From the NCBI GenBank assembly GCA_003116995.1, contig BDSL01000008.1, positions 1,879,306 through 1,943,305 of the forward strand: a stretch of 64,000 nucleotides of DNA, given 5' to 3'. This stretch comes from Yamagishiella unicocca. Its lineage: Eukaryota > Chlorophyta > Chlorophyceae > Chlamydomonadales > Volvocaceae. Position 1 is the first letter of the stretch, and each line of letters starts with the position of its first letter. A program made the translations under genes and the position numbers. Below, piece by piece: positions 1 through 10,886 of the stretch. Under the pieces are notes generated by a model that saw only the letters and a program-made list of their open reading frames with translations, did no database searches and was not told the origin of the DNA.

Positions 1-512
1 GATGGTTGTATGTATGTGGGTTATTGCCCGCATGGTGTTGTTGTATGGTATTAGTATTTTAATTTCTTCGTAGTATTTTGTGTACATGCCATGTATGTGT
101 ATATGCGTTCATTTTCATTTCGTTTTGACGCACTTAATACCATTGCGCCTGCGCTGCCCGTACGTGCTGATTCCAATATATATATCCCCTACGTAATCCG
201 AAAATATGTTAGCTTGATTATTATTATTATTGCATTGCTTGCTTGCCTGCCGTCACAGCAAGATCATCACATGCATGCTTGTTGGATGGTGCACTGACTT
301 TTTAGAATATATGAGCCTATCTAATTAAGAAAACATGTATCTGATGCACGCTTATGCGTGCATGTATCTACCACACACATATACACAAATAATCTGCCCA
401 TGCATATTCACCGATTATCACACATCATTAACGTCACCAACCCGCATTGTGTTTCGTTAATGATGAGTGCACGTAATATTTTGCATGCATCGATGCTCAC
501 AGGGATCATTCA
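1..512. other. AT-rich leader without a recognised gene
   Basis: I see no coding exon with convincing composition or splice borders here. The stretch is AT-rich and holds many ATGCATGC-like short repeats. It may contain the promoter and 5' leader of the AlkB-like gene that follows, but no specific element can be supported. Confidence 0.5.
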
Positions 513-3500
513 ATGAAGAGATTGCAGCCTGCCATGGGCGTACCATTCAGTGTGATACCCCGCTTCATGCCACAGCTGCGGCTGGAGGTAAGCGTGCGTG
601 CTTGGTGGGCACAGGTGTTTCAACTTGCTTGCATGCCCTATCTAACTACAGCTTGAGCCAATTAAAAAAAACTAGCGGCCTACCTGCTAGCTGTTCGATT
701 GCTTTGCGTGCAATAATGTGATAGGTAGATGAGCGTGTGGTGACTTTGGTAAAGTGCGTGCTTGCTAGCTAGGTTAGTTATTAAATAAATCGCCTGATAT
801 GTTTTTACTGCAGCGTTACGTAGTTCACCTATATAATACTAACTCCTATATATTATTACCTGCATACGAAAACCCATCGGGTTGCCTGTATGCATGATTA
901 GTTAGATACCTGAAAGGGCGGGCGGCCAGGTAGGAATGGTCCAGCAGCAGGCAACGAGGATGTATGTATTAAACAAGCAAGAACTAACTTCGTACGCATA
1001 TACTGCTAGCTGTATTATCGGCCCCATCTCGGTTTTTTGTCACTGGGAACGGGACGTCGAGTCGTCGTGATGATATTCGGTCGTAAACAATTGCTTAGTT
1101 TCTCATCCTTGGCAGTACGCACGTTGCGATGATATCATTCCTGCACGCCGGCACTCTGCTCCTGGTGGCAATAAATCGGCACGAAATTCGCGCGCACTCA
1201 GCTTCCGGCAGTCCCTTTTACTTTCCGACCAGCTCCTGGCAACCATGGTACGGCTGCCACAGTATATATATAATTGTTGATTGCCCTCCGTCCTACCAGG
1301 AAGGACCTAAAAGCGCGTGTGTAGAAGTGGATAGTGGCTATACATTGAAGAGTTATCTTGTGCACTGAAGTTCAGCAGCAGCAGCTGAAGCGTCTGTGGA
1401 CATTTATTTATCCACGGCGGTGCGCTGGTGAATCCCGAGCTAGCGGATCAGAGTAAGCGTGTTCGTTTCAGGAGGATTGGGAGCTCCCAATCCTCCTCGC
1501 GATCGAGCATCACCTACCTCGGTGCGCCCAGCATTGAGATTTGCCCAAGGTGCTCCCCATGTATCTAGGTAGCATTGTATAAATGTGGCTAAGGTTAATT
1601 ACTTGCAACAACACTACCCACGGGTTTATTTTTCATTTAGGACTTCATGTCCGAGGTCGAGCTGCACCGTGATGTCATCTATTTGGATGATGGCACCAGG
1701 TACGTACATTTAAATTTTGGCCTGATACCAATTAAGCATGCAGCATACAGGGCTGTTCATCAAGTATAAATGTATACACTAGTAATAATATACATAAACG
1801 TAAAGCTGACTTGACGTTTGGATGTAAGCGATGTTTATTTACATGAGTATTTGCTGATGCGTGCTGCTTTACGACCAATTCATCATCTTTGGGACGACGC
1901 TGTTCAGGCCAGTGGAAGAGGCCCGACTTACCGGATGGCAGTCCGACATTGGGGCTACATTTAGGTAAGCAAGTTAGGTAGCGCGTGTACGTAATAATGT
2001 ACGAGCGAGTGGCTGCATGCTTTGCTTTGTAAATATGTAATAACCACGGCAGTATGACAAGCCAGCAATCATGGGTTGTATGTCAAGCATACAATCTTAT
2101 TTGTGTAACATGCATGCCAAGTAGCCGATAGGTTGTTAGCTACGTAGCTGGTTGGTGTCTGTTGTTCTCATGTTGCTGATAGCGAGATAGCCTGCACTTC
2201 TAATTGTTGAAAGCCTACATACATGGCAGCCTACCAGCGCAGGTAGGCAATCAATCTATATATCTATCTCCACCTACCTACCTGCTGGCAATCCATCCAT
2301 CTGCTGCTGATGTATGCCTTTTTCAGTTTGCTTTGTCTTGCTAGCTCGTACCTGCTTATCAATGCACGCACAGCTGTAGCTTACTTGCTTGTGCTTGAAC
2401 CAACCCAGTCCACGTATGTCTGGCTTGGACTGTGCTACATACATCGATCCTGCCTATTATTCAGGTACAGTGGGAAGAACATGCAGCCACAGGATGGCGG
2501 CATGTCACCTGAGGTTTGCAAGGTGATGAGTGAGGAACAGAGGAATGCATTCGCTGGTTAATGTATCATGATGATTTACATGCAAATTGCTTGTACGTAT
2601 GCTTGTGTTGCATTTCTAACGCACGCACGGCATGCATTCATAAGGTCTTGCCGTTGAATTGAACGCTGTTATTGTCCACTAAATACCGTACCAAGTTTAT
2701 TGTTTGACCAGATCCCGCGTGCCTTGAGTTAATAACTTACTTATCCTTGTTACGTACCTTTATCAAAATCAGGTACGGGATGCGCTATGGGCACTCACAG
2801 GCGTGAAGTATGACAGTGTCCTCATTAACTTCTACTCGGATGGGAAGTGCGGCATGAGGTACCATGTGGACCCATTATATGACAGGTCAGCTAGCTGGAG
2901 AACAGTAATACCCACTGCTGTCAATGAAAGTATTGATGCTCATGTATATATGTTATGACACTATTGTGCAGTGAATGTTCAACACGCCACGCACCCGACA
3001 TGTCAACTAATAATGTAGAGCTCTATCTTTACCTTTACTTCTAAGAAATAAACCTGCCCGTTGTAATTAACCTTCATGCAGGTGGACCCCCAATTCGGCG
3101 GTGGTGTCGCTTGGAGATACACGCACCTTCATTTTCCGAGCCATCAAGGACTACAGTGTTCGGTACGTACTGCTGCGTGTTTGCTACGTCTGGTTGCTAG
3201 TCTTGGTGTCTAGTGCTGGTGCTTAGTGCGGATTTTTAGGGTCAGCCTGGCGTTATGCTAAGTTGTTATTATGCCAACGAAGCTAATTAATTTACATGCT
3301 GATTCTTTGCAGAACGCGCGCTATCTATTAAGACAGGGTATACGTACGTAGAAAGGAAACACTAAGCCTAATTGTTATGTGTGTTTTGCATGATGCTCCT
3401 CCGTCACCCATTAATTCCCGGCGACTACTACCGTAACCGAATGATGGATTTTCACCCACCTGCAATTTGTCTTCACGTCCTTTTACAGTTGGCAATACTC

Positions 3501-3660
3501 GGTGCGCAATGGCGACGTGGTTATCATGTTCGATGATTGCCAAGAGCGCCTACAGCATTGCATACGAGTTGAGCGCCATGCACAGGATGCCGGGCCACGC
3601 ATGTCCTTAGTTTTCAAAGAGCGAATCCGGGATAGTGCAGGGGAGTACCTGTTGCCATGA
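513..3660 (+). CDS. AlkB-like 2-oxoglutarate/Fe(II)-dependent dioxygenase
   Basis: Seen: exons 1641-1699, 1908-1964, 2466-2523, 2773-2885, 3082-3162 and 3489-3660 join in phase with GT-AG borders and end at TGA 3658-3660. They give 179 residues. A possible first exon at 513-587, starting at ATG 513, adds 25 residues in phase but is less certain. Motifs fit the AlkB fold: a substrate-lid RYSGK, a FYSDGKCGMRYHVDP segment with the HxD metal ligands, SLGDTRTFIFR, then GDVVIMFDDCQERLQH carrying the distal His, and GPRMSLVFKER with the Arg that binds 2-oxoglutarate. Known: AlkB enzymes oxidatively demethylate alkylated nucleic acid bases or protein. Substrate cannot be told from sequence. The total of about 204 residues is short, and the N-terminus is weak. 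The introns are AT-rich, unlike those of the genes after 18 kb. Confidence 0.82.
1471..1496. repeat. Perfect 26-bp palindrome in an AlkB-gene intron
   Basis: The sequence reads identically on both strands, centred on GAGCTC, with arms GGAGGATTGGGAG. It lies in the predicted first intron of the AlkB-like gene. It could form a 13-bp stem or be a dimeric protein site. Function is unknown. Confidence 0.8.
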
Positions 3661-4194
3661 TCGACCATTGTACTGGTGATGACTGTACATAATAAATTTG
3701 ATGATGACGCATACGGTAAGCTCTGCATATAGATTTTCATTACCATGTGGAAACTCGCACCACGTGACCCTACCTGTTAGGGGCCGTGCGAGCGCGCGTA
3801 CGTCATTGCATCGGATGGACAAGATGGGATCCGCTCTCAGCGGCGGCGGGTTTTATCGCCACCTACTGGCCAGCCCTGCAGGGCTGTATCCTACTTCGTG
3901 GTCCTTTTTCGGTCCCTTGGGGTTCTGGCAGCTTTCATAAACATATATAGCTTCGCTCGTAGTGTCGGCTCCAGCGTCTCTGGTGCATGCTGCAACCGGC
4001 GCCAGTACGCAGCCTACACAAGTCCTGCAAAGTTATGTGGCATTGCATATATACGAAGTGGTTCAGTACTGCTGCAGGTGCAGGCTGTGCCAGGACTCAG
4101 CCATATGGGCGTGACGGAGACCTCTATTTCCTTAGAGGCTCCCGGTGAGGTCGAGTTCTACTAGTAGATAGTAATGATTACGATACCATGCATG
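3661..4194. other. Spacer after the AlkB-like gene, no gene seen
   Basis: No coding exon recognised. It presumably holds the 3' untranslated region of the AlkB-like gene; TGTACATAATAAA at about 3684-3696 is a possible poly(A) region but is not distinctive. Confidence 0.4.
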
Positions 4195-4496
4195 GACCCT
4201 CCCATTATGGGCGTCGGATTTTTCTGGAACCTTCGTTGGGGTGGGAGGTTGTCTGGTTGTGCTGCAGATAGAGGTGTGCTGTTCTCTCTCCTTTCGGCAG
4301 TCTGCTTGGGATGTGTGTGGCCACGTGCAGGGGAGCCATCAGCGCAACCTCCCCCTGTGTGGTGCTTAGTTTTTCCTCTGGGTACTCGGTTGTGAGGTGT
4401 ATGGGTCATTTATTTGCCTTTCCAAACCGTTGGTTATCCTTGCATTCCTCATTCAGTGCCAGCAGGCGATGTAAGGTCTGGAGCCCAGCCACTGTA
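4195..4496 (+). repeat. Dispersed repeat element, copy 1
   Basis: This segment resembles the reverse complement of 5066-5400 along most of its length. Examples are the shared stretch GCCATCAGCGCAACCTCCCC and the following CTGTGT...GGTGCTT. It ends with GTCTGGAGCCCAGCCACTGTA, which corresponds to the ACAGTGGGCTCCGGACC terminus of the other copy. Short open frames in both copies look similar only because the DNA is similar. It is probably a non-autonomous mobile element, but no target duplication was identified. Confidence 0.6.
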
Positions 4497-5065
4497 TGCC
4501 AGGGAGGTCTTGTGTGTCCATGTTTGTGCAAGCAACCGACTAGGGGCGTGTGCCCTCAATGTCTGTTCCTGCGATCTGCACCGGTAGGTGACAATGACGC
4601 TAGATAGGTATGACCACTGTTGCCAACTATGCCGAGTTTGGGCATCAATGTGTGCTGGTGGTGGCTGGCAGGCATCATAGTAAGAGTTGCACAGGAGTTG
4701 CAGCATACGATCCTTGGTGTGTATCCATATTATCAGTTGGTGACGAGCGAGAGACCATGCATGCAGGTGTTTTACATGCGTTGTGTCATGGCCCAGATAG
4801 ATAGCATAGGCCAGTATTGTGCTTCATATGCATGGCTAAAGTAAGGTCAGTAGGTACAGCTGCTTGTGGCTCGGTCCTGTCCTCCCTTGACACACGCATC
4901 ACTTTGTGGTCCAATGTGAGGATAATAATGTCATACTTGGGCCTTCATTCTTGGGCCTTTACTGGCATTGCCTGCAGAGTGTGTGGACAGGGTTGTAGCA
5001 AGGTATGTAGGTAGTACTACTTGCAAGATAGAAACAGCTCGATAAGGCATAGTAGTATTTGTTGT

Positions 5066-5455
5066 TACAGTGGGCTCCGGACCTTAGAAGGTGGAGCCAA
5101 CGGCGGGGTATAACCTGACACTGAAAGAGACAAGGAAAGCAAGGAAAGCCAACGGTTCCGAAAGGCAAACCACCCAGAGCCTCACAATTGAGAGCCCAGA
5201 GGAACCAGCAAGCACCAATACACAGGGGGAGGTTGCGCTGATGGCTTCCCTACACATGGCCACATGCATCCAAAGCAGACCCCGAAAGGAAAGACAGCAG
5301 CACGCCTTGGCAACACAATCGGATACACCCCCCAAGATCCTGGAAAAATCCCGCACCAGAAATGGACCGACACCCATAGCGAGATGGGAAGAACCAATGG
5401 TAATTAATACAGGCACTCTGCAAAGCCACAGTGAAGAGCCAACTCCCACCTAGAC
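5066..5455 (-). repeat. Dispersed repeat element, copy 2 (inverted)
   Basis: Inverted, diverged copy of 4195-4496. Its outer end TACAGTGGGCTCCGGACC is followed by a GGCTCC...GGAGCC stem at 5073-5098. A 120-codon frame on each strand crosses it, but neither frame is preserved in the other copy, so I do not call a gene. The end motif recurs in the tRNA array and near 17.7 kb. Confidence 0.6.
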
Positions 5456-5680
5456 TACTGGCAACAACAAGCGGCTCCCATATGGTTCAATGCACCAACA
5501 CTCGTGCACCCCCTAACAGGGTCATGTGGTGCGAGTTTCCACTATATGAGTTTGAGTAGTATAACAGCCCAACTGTGAAGTGACTGATCTTTCAAAAGCA
5601 TAACATTTTGTGTAGTAATGAATTATACATTCATAGCATTTGGTTCATTTAATTGGTTTATCTCTAATGTTTTTGTTGAC

Positions 5681-5925
5681 ACCAAAACTTAGGATCCGAA
5701 AATGGGTAAATAAGTAAACTATCGGATGCGAAGTCAGCAGCGGCCAGACAACAAATGCATGTACTCCAGCACATTTGTCAGTCCGGACATGTAAATACTA
5801 CATTGGAGTGTTTATGTCTCCGGACTGACAAATGTGCTGGAGTACATGCGGTTGTTGTCTGGCCGCCGCTGATTCCGCATCTGACAGTTTCCATATTTAC
5901 CCATTTTCGGATCCTAAGTTTTGGT
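5681..5925. mobile_element. Foldback (long inverted repeat) element
   Basis: The left arm starts ACCAAAACTTAGGATCCGAA and the right arm ends with its exact reverse complement. The arms run inward almost perfectly to TTGTCAGTCCGGACAT / ATGTCTCCGGACTGACAA, leaving a spacer of about 25-30 bp. Such near-perfect arms are typical of foldback or MITE-type elements and would form a hairpin of about 100 bp. No clear target-site duplication is seen. There is no coding capacity. Confidence 0.8.
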
Positions 5926-6180
5926 TTCCTGGTTCCAGGACATGCACCATAACAAAGGCAAACCACCAGAACACCAAATCGACAGGCCATAGGCACACAG
6001 AGCAGCATTAATGAGTTAACAAGTAATTACAGTAATTATAGTAATTATAGTAATTATAGTATTAGAAAATAAGTAATTATGAATCTGTGTTTTTAAATAA
6101 ATAAACAAGTAATTTATAATCCAAGTGGACTAAAATGAGCACTTTGTAATTAAAATACGAATTTCTGATGACAATTAACA

Positions 6181-6252
6181 GCCTCCAGTGTGAGTGAGCT
6201 ATTGGGCGTAGACTGGAGGCATGGACACAATTTCCACACTACTACTGTGGAA
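6181..6252. other. Two adjacent hairpins in each array unit (unit 1 shown)
   Basis: GCCTCCAGT at 6181 pairs with ACTGGAGGC ending at 6220, a 9-bp stem. TTCCACA at 6232 pairs with TGTGGAA ending at 6252, a 7-bp stem with loop CTACTAC. Both are kept in all six units. They may be part of an uncharacterised small RNA or simply repeat structure. Confidence 0.5.
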
Positions 6253-6629
6253 TGGATTATTGGTATGTAGAGAGTTGTGTGATAGGTAGTTTTCTTTGTG
6301 TTGGTGTACTATGACCATACATGAGGGAGAACCACCATTGGGTGCATGCATCAGCCGTTATTGGTGAGGGAATGGCCATTGCTCCTGGTTATTGAGTCCT
6401 GAGTACTCTCTTATGGCATTTTTGTCGATGTTATTATAGGATGACTGTCTGACAAGCAACAGGAGGGGGATGGCATGCAGATAATGTATAGTGTGTGCAT
6501 GTGCAAGCTGCCATATACATGTGACAAGCAAGGAGCCTGTGCTGGCTGCTGGGAACAGTGCCACATGGGCATATCCACACCTACTTCCAGGCCTTTCCCT
6601 GGTGAAAAGGGTGAGGTCATGCATGGGAT

Positions 6630-6714
6630 TCCGATCTGCCTGGATTGAACAGGCGACCTAAGGATGTCAGTTAGCTATTACAGTCCTTCGCTCATCCAAC
6701 TGAGCTAAGATCGG
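6630..6714 (-). tRNA. tRNA-Tyr(GTA), unit 1, intron-containing
   Basis: An 85-nt cloverleaf. Acceptor CCGATCT/AGATCGG with discriminator A; D-stem GCTC/GAGC; anticodon stem AAGGA/TCCTT; T-arm GCCTG TTCAATC CAGGC. The anticodon loop CTGTAA is interrupted after position 37 by a 12-nt intron TAGCTAACTGAC, the canonical place for tRNA-Tyr introns. A TTTT tract lies about 20 nt downstream (6605-6608). The D-loop differs by one base (GGAT) from the other units (GGAA). Confidence 0.93.
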
Positions 6715-6759
6715 CTCAGGTGATGTGACCACATCTGCACAAGCTCTCAGAGGGAACAC

Positions 6760-6831
6760 TATCGAGACCAGGTTTCGATCCTGGGACCTCGGGGTTATGA
6801 GCCCTGCACGCTTCCGCTGCGCCATCTCGAT
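6760..6831 (-). tRNA. Initiator tRNA-Met(CAT), unit 1
   Basis: A 72-nt cloverleaf. The A1:U72 end pair (ATCGAGA/TCTCGAT), the T-loop ATCGAAA with A54 and A60, and the loop CTCATAA are eukaryotic initiator hallmarks. This copy alone has CAGGG instead of CGGGG in the anticodon stem, giving an A28:C42 mismatch, so it may be impaired. Confidence 0.88.
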
Positions 6832-6945
6832 GCAGGAGATATGAGGACTGCATCTAGGATGGTTGTAGGAGGAGGGAATCGATCCCTCTACCACCACAAT
6901 CCTGGGCAAGTTGCCAACACATCTGCCTCAGGCTTCCTCACAATT

Positions 6946-7019
6946 TGGCTCTTATCAGGATCGAACTGATGACCTTGGCGTTATTAGCACCACGCTCTAA
7001 CCAGCTGAGCTAAAAAGCC
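6946..7019 (-). tRNA. tRNA-Ile(AAT), unit 1
   Basis: A 74-nt cloverleaf. Acceptor GGCTTTT/AAGAGCC with one G:U pair and discriminator A; D-stem GCTC/GAGC; anticodon stem TGGTG/CGCCA with loop CTAATAA; T-arm ATCAG TTCGATC CTGAT. It is the first gene of the trio in the direction of transcription. Confidence 0.92.
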
Positions 7020-7794
7020 TATGCTACCAGGGGCAGCACCAAAAAAATCGCACAGATTTTCTCTGATTTCCTCCAAGTCTGATGCCTGCCAGCGGAGAAT
7101 GGAAGGGAAGCATCGAACCCTCAGCCAACACCCTAGGCCGCAGGAGTGAAGGTCTGTAGTAGTAACTGTTACATACAGTGGGCCCCAGACCACCCGCAAC
7201 AGAGGGTGGTGGGGATCAACCCCTTCTCACCCCTTATTCAGGACCCCTGGTGCCATGAAACCTCGTAAAAGGGACCAAAAGTCCACAACTCGATGCTGCT
7301 GAATCACACAATAACACAACTGGCACCAGGGGAGACCCCATCTGATGCCTTCAAGGCAGCCACCATGTACCACAGCCCAGCCTCCATCACGCACACTGAC
7401 AGTCACTAGCACCACGACATCCCAAACACATTGCTGCACCCCCGGAGGCACAAAAGCACCAACCACACTGGATCCCGGGTCACACCCGCACCCACCCATA
7501 CGCCCTGCTGGCCAATGATGGCTTGAGCCACCGGCCCTGATGCTGCCACAATGAAGGCAGCTTGGCCTCATACCAGGCTACTCACCACAACCGCAAGGAG
7601 AGGCTATTCTGCCTCACATGTGGGAGTTGCGAAGGATGAATATGAGTGGCTGAATATATATGTGCAGTAGTAATTGTGTGTTACAGATACAGGGCTCCAG
7701 GTGGAGCCATGTGTGTAGTATCTTTGTTCGTGTAAGGATCTTTGAGAAGTAATAACTTGGTAAGTACGTATTTATGAACCAGTATTAATGAATT

Positions 7795-7985
7795 AACACG
7801 AAATTACAGTAATTACAGGTAATTACAGTAATAACAGTAATTACAGTAATTACAGTAATTACAGTAATTCAGTAATTACAGTAATTATTACAGTAATTAT
7901 TACAGTAATTACAGTATTACAATATTATAGTAATTACAGTGATTACAGTGAGAATTACAATAATTACAGTAATTACAGTAATTAG
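7795..7985. repeat. TAATTACAG microsatellite (unit 2 of the array)
   Basis: Degenerate tandem copies of TAATTACAG with occasional TATTACAG. The same tract, in varying lengths, sits at the equivalent place in every unit (near 6030, 9730, 11665, 13622 and 15567) and accounts for most of the unit-length variation. Confidence 0.9.
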
Positions 7986-8564
7986 GAGTATTAGAAAATA
8001 AGAATTATGAGTCAGTGTTTTTAAATAAATAAACAAGTAATTTATAATAAGTTATTTCCAAATGGACTAAAATGAGCACTTTGTAATTAAAATACGAATT
8101 TCTGATGACAATTAACAGCCTCCAGTGAGTGAGCTATTGGGCGTAGACTGGAGGCATGGACACAATTTCCACACTACTACTGTGGAATGGATTATTGGTA
8201 TGTAGAGAGTTGTGTGATAGGTAGTTTTCTTTGTGTTGGTGTACTATGACCATACATGAGGGAGAACCACCATTGGGTGCATGCATCAGCCGTTATTGGT
8301 GAGGGAATGGCCATTGCTCCTGGTTATTGAGTCCTGAGTACTCTCTTATGGCATTTTTGTCGATGTTATTATAGGATGATTGTCTGACAAGGAACAGGAG
8401 GGGGATGGCATGCAGATAATGTATAGTGTGTGCATGTGCAAGCTGCCATATACATGTGACAAGCAAGGAGCCTGTGCTGGCTGCTGGGAACAGTGCCACA
8501 TGGGCATATCCACACCTACTTCCAGGCCTTTCCCTGGTGAAAAGGGTGAGGTCATGCATGGGAT

Positions 8565-8649
8565 TCCGATCTGCCTGGATTGAACAGGCGACCTAAGGAT
8601 GTCAGTTAGCTATTACAGTCCTTCGCTCTTCCAACTGAGCTAAGATCGG
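8565..8649 (-). tRNA. tRNA-Tyr(GTA), unit 2, intron-containing
   Basis: Same 85-nt structure and 12-nt intron as in unit 1, with GGAA in the D-loop, as in units 3 to 6. All stems pair. Confidence 0.93.
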
Positions 8650-8694
8650 CTCAGGTGATGTGACCACATCTGCACAAGCTCTCAGAGGGAACAC

Positions 8695-8766
8695 TATCGA
8701 GACCAGGTTTCGATCCTGGGACCTCGGGGTTATGAGCCCCGCACGCTTCCGCTGCGCCATCTCGAT
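8695..8766 (-). tRNA. Initiator tRNA-Met(CAT), unit 2
   Basis: Initiator features as in unit 1 (A1:U72, ATCGAAA T-loop) and a fully paired CGGGG/CCCCG anticodon stem. Confidence 0.93.
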
Positions 8767-8880
8767 GCAGGAGATATGAGGACTGCGTCTAGGATGGTTA
8801 TAGGAGGAGGGAATCGATCCCTCTACCACCACAATCCTGGGCAAGTTGCCAACACATCTGCCTCAGGCTTCCTCACAATT

Positions 8881-8953
8881 TGACTCTTATCAGGATCGAA
8901 CTGATGACCTTGGCATATTAGCACCACGCTCTAACCAGCTGAGCTAAAAAGCC
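8881..8953 (-). tRNA. tRNA-Ile(AAT)-like, unit 2, probably defective
   Basis: One nucleotide shorter than units 1, 4, 5 and 6. The anticodon region reads GCTAATATGCC instead of GCTAATAACGCC, which leaves a six-base loop or a broken closing pair. The acceptor 3' strand is also changed (AAGAGTC), so G2 can only pair with U71. Probably a decaying tRNA gene. Confidence 0.7.
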
Positions 8954-10497
8954 TATGCTACCAGGGGCAGCACCAAAAAAATCGCACAGATTTCTCTGAT
9001 GTCCTCCAAGTCTGATGCCTGCCAGCGGAGAATGGAAGGGAAGCATCGAACCCTCAGCCAACACCCTAGGCCGCAGGAGTGAAGGTCTGTAGTAGTAACT
9101 GTTACATACAGTGGGCCCCAGACCACCCGCAACAGAGGGTGGTGGGGATCAACCCCTTCTCACCCCTTATTCAGGACCCCTGGTGCCATGAAACCTCGTA
9201 AAAGGGACCAAAAGTCCACAACTCGATGCTGCTGAATCACACAATAACACAACTGGCACCAGGGGAGACCCCATCTGATGCCTTCAAGGCAGCCACCATG
9301 TACCACAGCCCAGCCTCCATCACGCACACTGACAGTCACTAGCACCACGACATCCCAAACACATTGCTGCACCCCCGGAGGCACAAAAGCACCAACCACA
9401 CTGGATCCCGGGTCACACCCGCACCCACCCATACGCCCTGCTGGCCAATGATGGCTTGAGCCACCGGCCCTGATGCTGCCACAATGAAGGCAGCTTGGCC
9501 TCATACCAGGCTACTCACCACAACCGCAAGGAGAGGCTATTCTGCCTCACATGTGGGAGTTGCGAAGGATGAATATGAGTGGCTGAATATATATGTGCAG
9601 TAGTAATTGTGTGTTACAGATACAGGGCTCCAGGTGGAGCCATGTGTGTAGTATCTTTGTTCGTGTAAGGATCTTTGAGAAGTAATAACTTGGTAAGTAC
9701 GTATTTATGAACCAGTATTAATGAATTAACACGAAATTACAGTAATTACAGGTAATTACAGTAATAACAGTAATTACAGTAATTACAGTAATTACAGTAA
9801 TTCAGTAATTATAGTAATTATTACAGTAATTATTACAGTAATTACAGTATTACAATATTATAGTAATTACAGTGATTACAGTGAGAATTACAATAATTAC
9901 AGTAATTACAGTAATTAGGAGTATTAGAAAATAAGAATTATGAGTCAGTGTTTTTAAATAAATAAACAAGTAATTTATAATAAGTTATTTCCAAATGGAC
10001 TAAAATGAGCACTTTGTAATTAAAATACGAATTTCTGATGACAATTAACAGCCTCCAGTGAGTGAGCTATTGGGCGTAGACTGGAGGCATGGACACAATT
10101 TCCACACTACTACTGTGGAATGGATTATTGGTATGTAGAGAGTTGTGTGATAGGTAGTTTTCTTTGTGTTGGTGTACTATGACCATACATGAGGGAGAAC
10201 CACCATTGGGTGCATGCATCAGCCGTTATTGGTGAGGGAATGGCCATTGCTCCTGGTTATTGAGTCCTGAGTACTCTCTTATGGCATTTTTGTCGATGTT
10301 ATTATAGGATGATTGTCTGACAAGGAACAGGAGGGGGATGGCATGCAGATAATGTATAGTGTGTGCATGTGCAAGCTGCCATATACATGTGACAAGCAAG
10401 GAGCCTGTGCTGGCTGCTGGGAACAGTGCCACATGGGCATATCCACACCTACTTCCAGGCCTTTCCCTGGTGAAAAGGGTGAGGTCATGCATGGGAT

Positions 10498-10582
10498 TCC
10501 GATCTGCCTGGATTGAACAGGCGACCTAAGGATGTCAGTTAGCTATTACAGTCCTTCGCTCTTCCAACTGAGCTAAGATCGG
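10498..10582 (-). tRNA. tRNA-Tyr(GTA), unit 3, intron-containing
   Basis: Identical in structure to unit 2, including the 12-nt intron after position 37. Confidence 0.93.
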
Positions 10583-10627
10583 CTCAGGTGATGTGACCAC
10601 ATCTGCACAAGCTCTCAGAGGGAACAC

Positions 10628-10699
10628 TATCGAGACCAGGTTTCGATCCTGGGACCTCGGGGTTATGAGCCCCGCACGCTTCCGCTGCGCCATCTCGAT
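10628..10699 (-). tRNA. Initiator tRNA-Met(CAT), unit 3
   Basis: Complete initiator-type cloverleaf with paired CGGGG/CCCCG stem. Confidence 0.93.
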
Positions 10700-10813
10700 G
10701 CAGGAGATATGAGGACTGCGTCTAGGATGGTTATAGGAGGAGGGAATCGATCCCTCTACCACCACAATCCTGGGCAAGTTGCCCACACATCTGCCTCAGG
10801 CTTCCTCACAATT

Positions 10814-10886
10814 TGGCTCTTATCAGGATCGAACTGATGACCTTGGCATATTAGCACCACGCTCTAACCAGCTGAGCTAAAAAGCC
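10814..10886 (-). tRNA. tRNA-Ile(AAT)-like, unit 3, probably defective
   Basis: Carries the same one-base deletion in the anticodon loop region (GCTAATATGCC) as unit 2 but keeps the normal acceptor AAGAGCC. Units 2 and 3 therefore share a more recent common ancestor. Confidence 0.7.

Noticed and set aside
6160..6260. Box C/D snoRNA (TGATGA near 6167)
   Set aside because: No matching D box and terminal stem at a suitable distance.
6843..6905. A fourth tRNA gene per array unit
   Set aside because: Only a T-arm-like hairpin is convincing; no acceptor, D-arm or anticodon arm can be paired.
7227..7571. 114-codon minus frame repeated in the first five array units
   Set aside because: Its conservation only reflects near-identity of the units. 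Composition and lack of motifs do not suggest a protein, and the sixth unit is cut within it.
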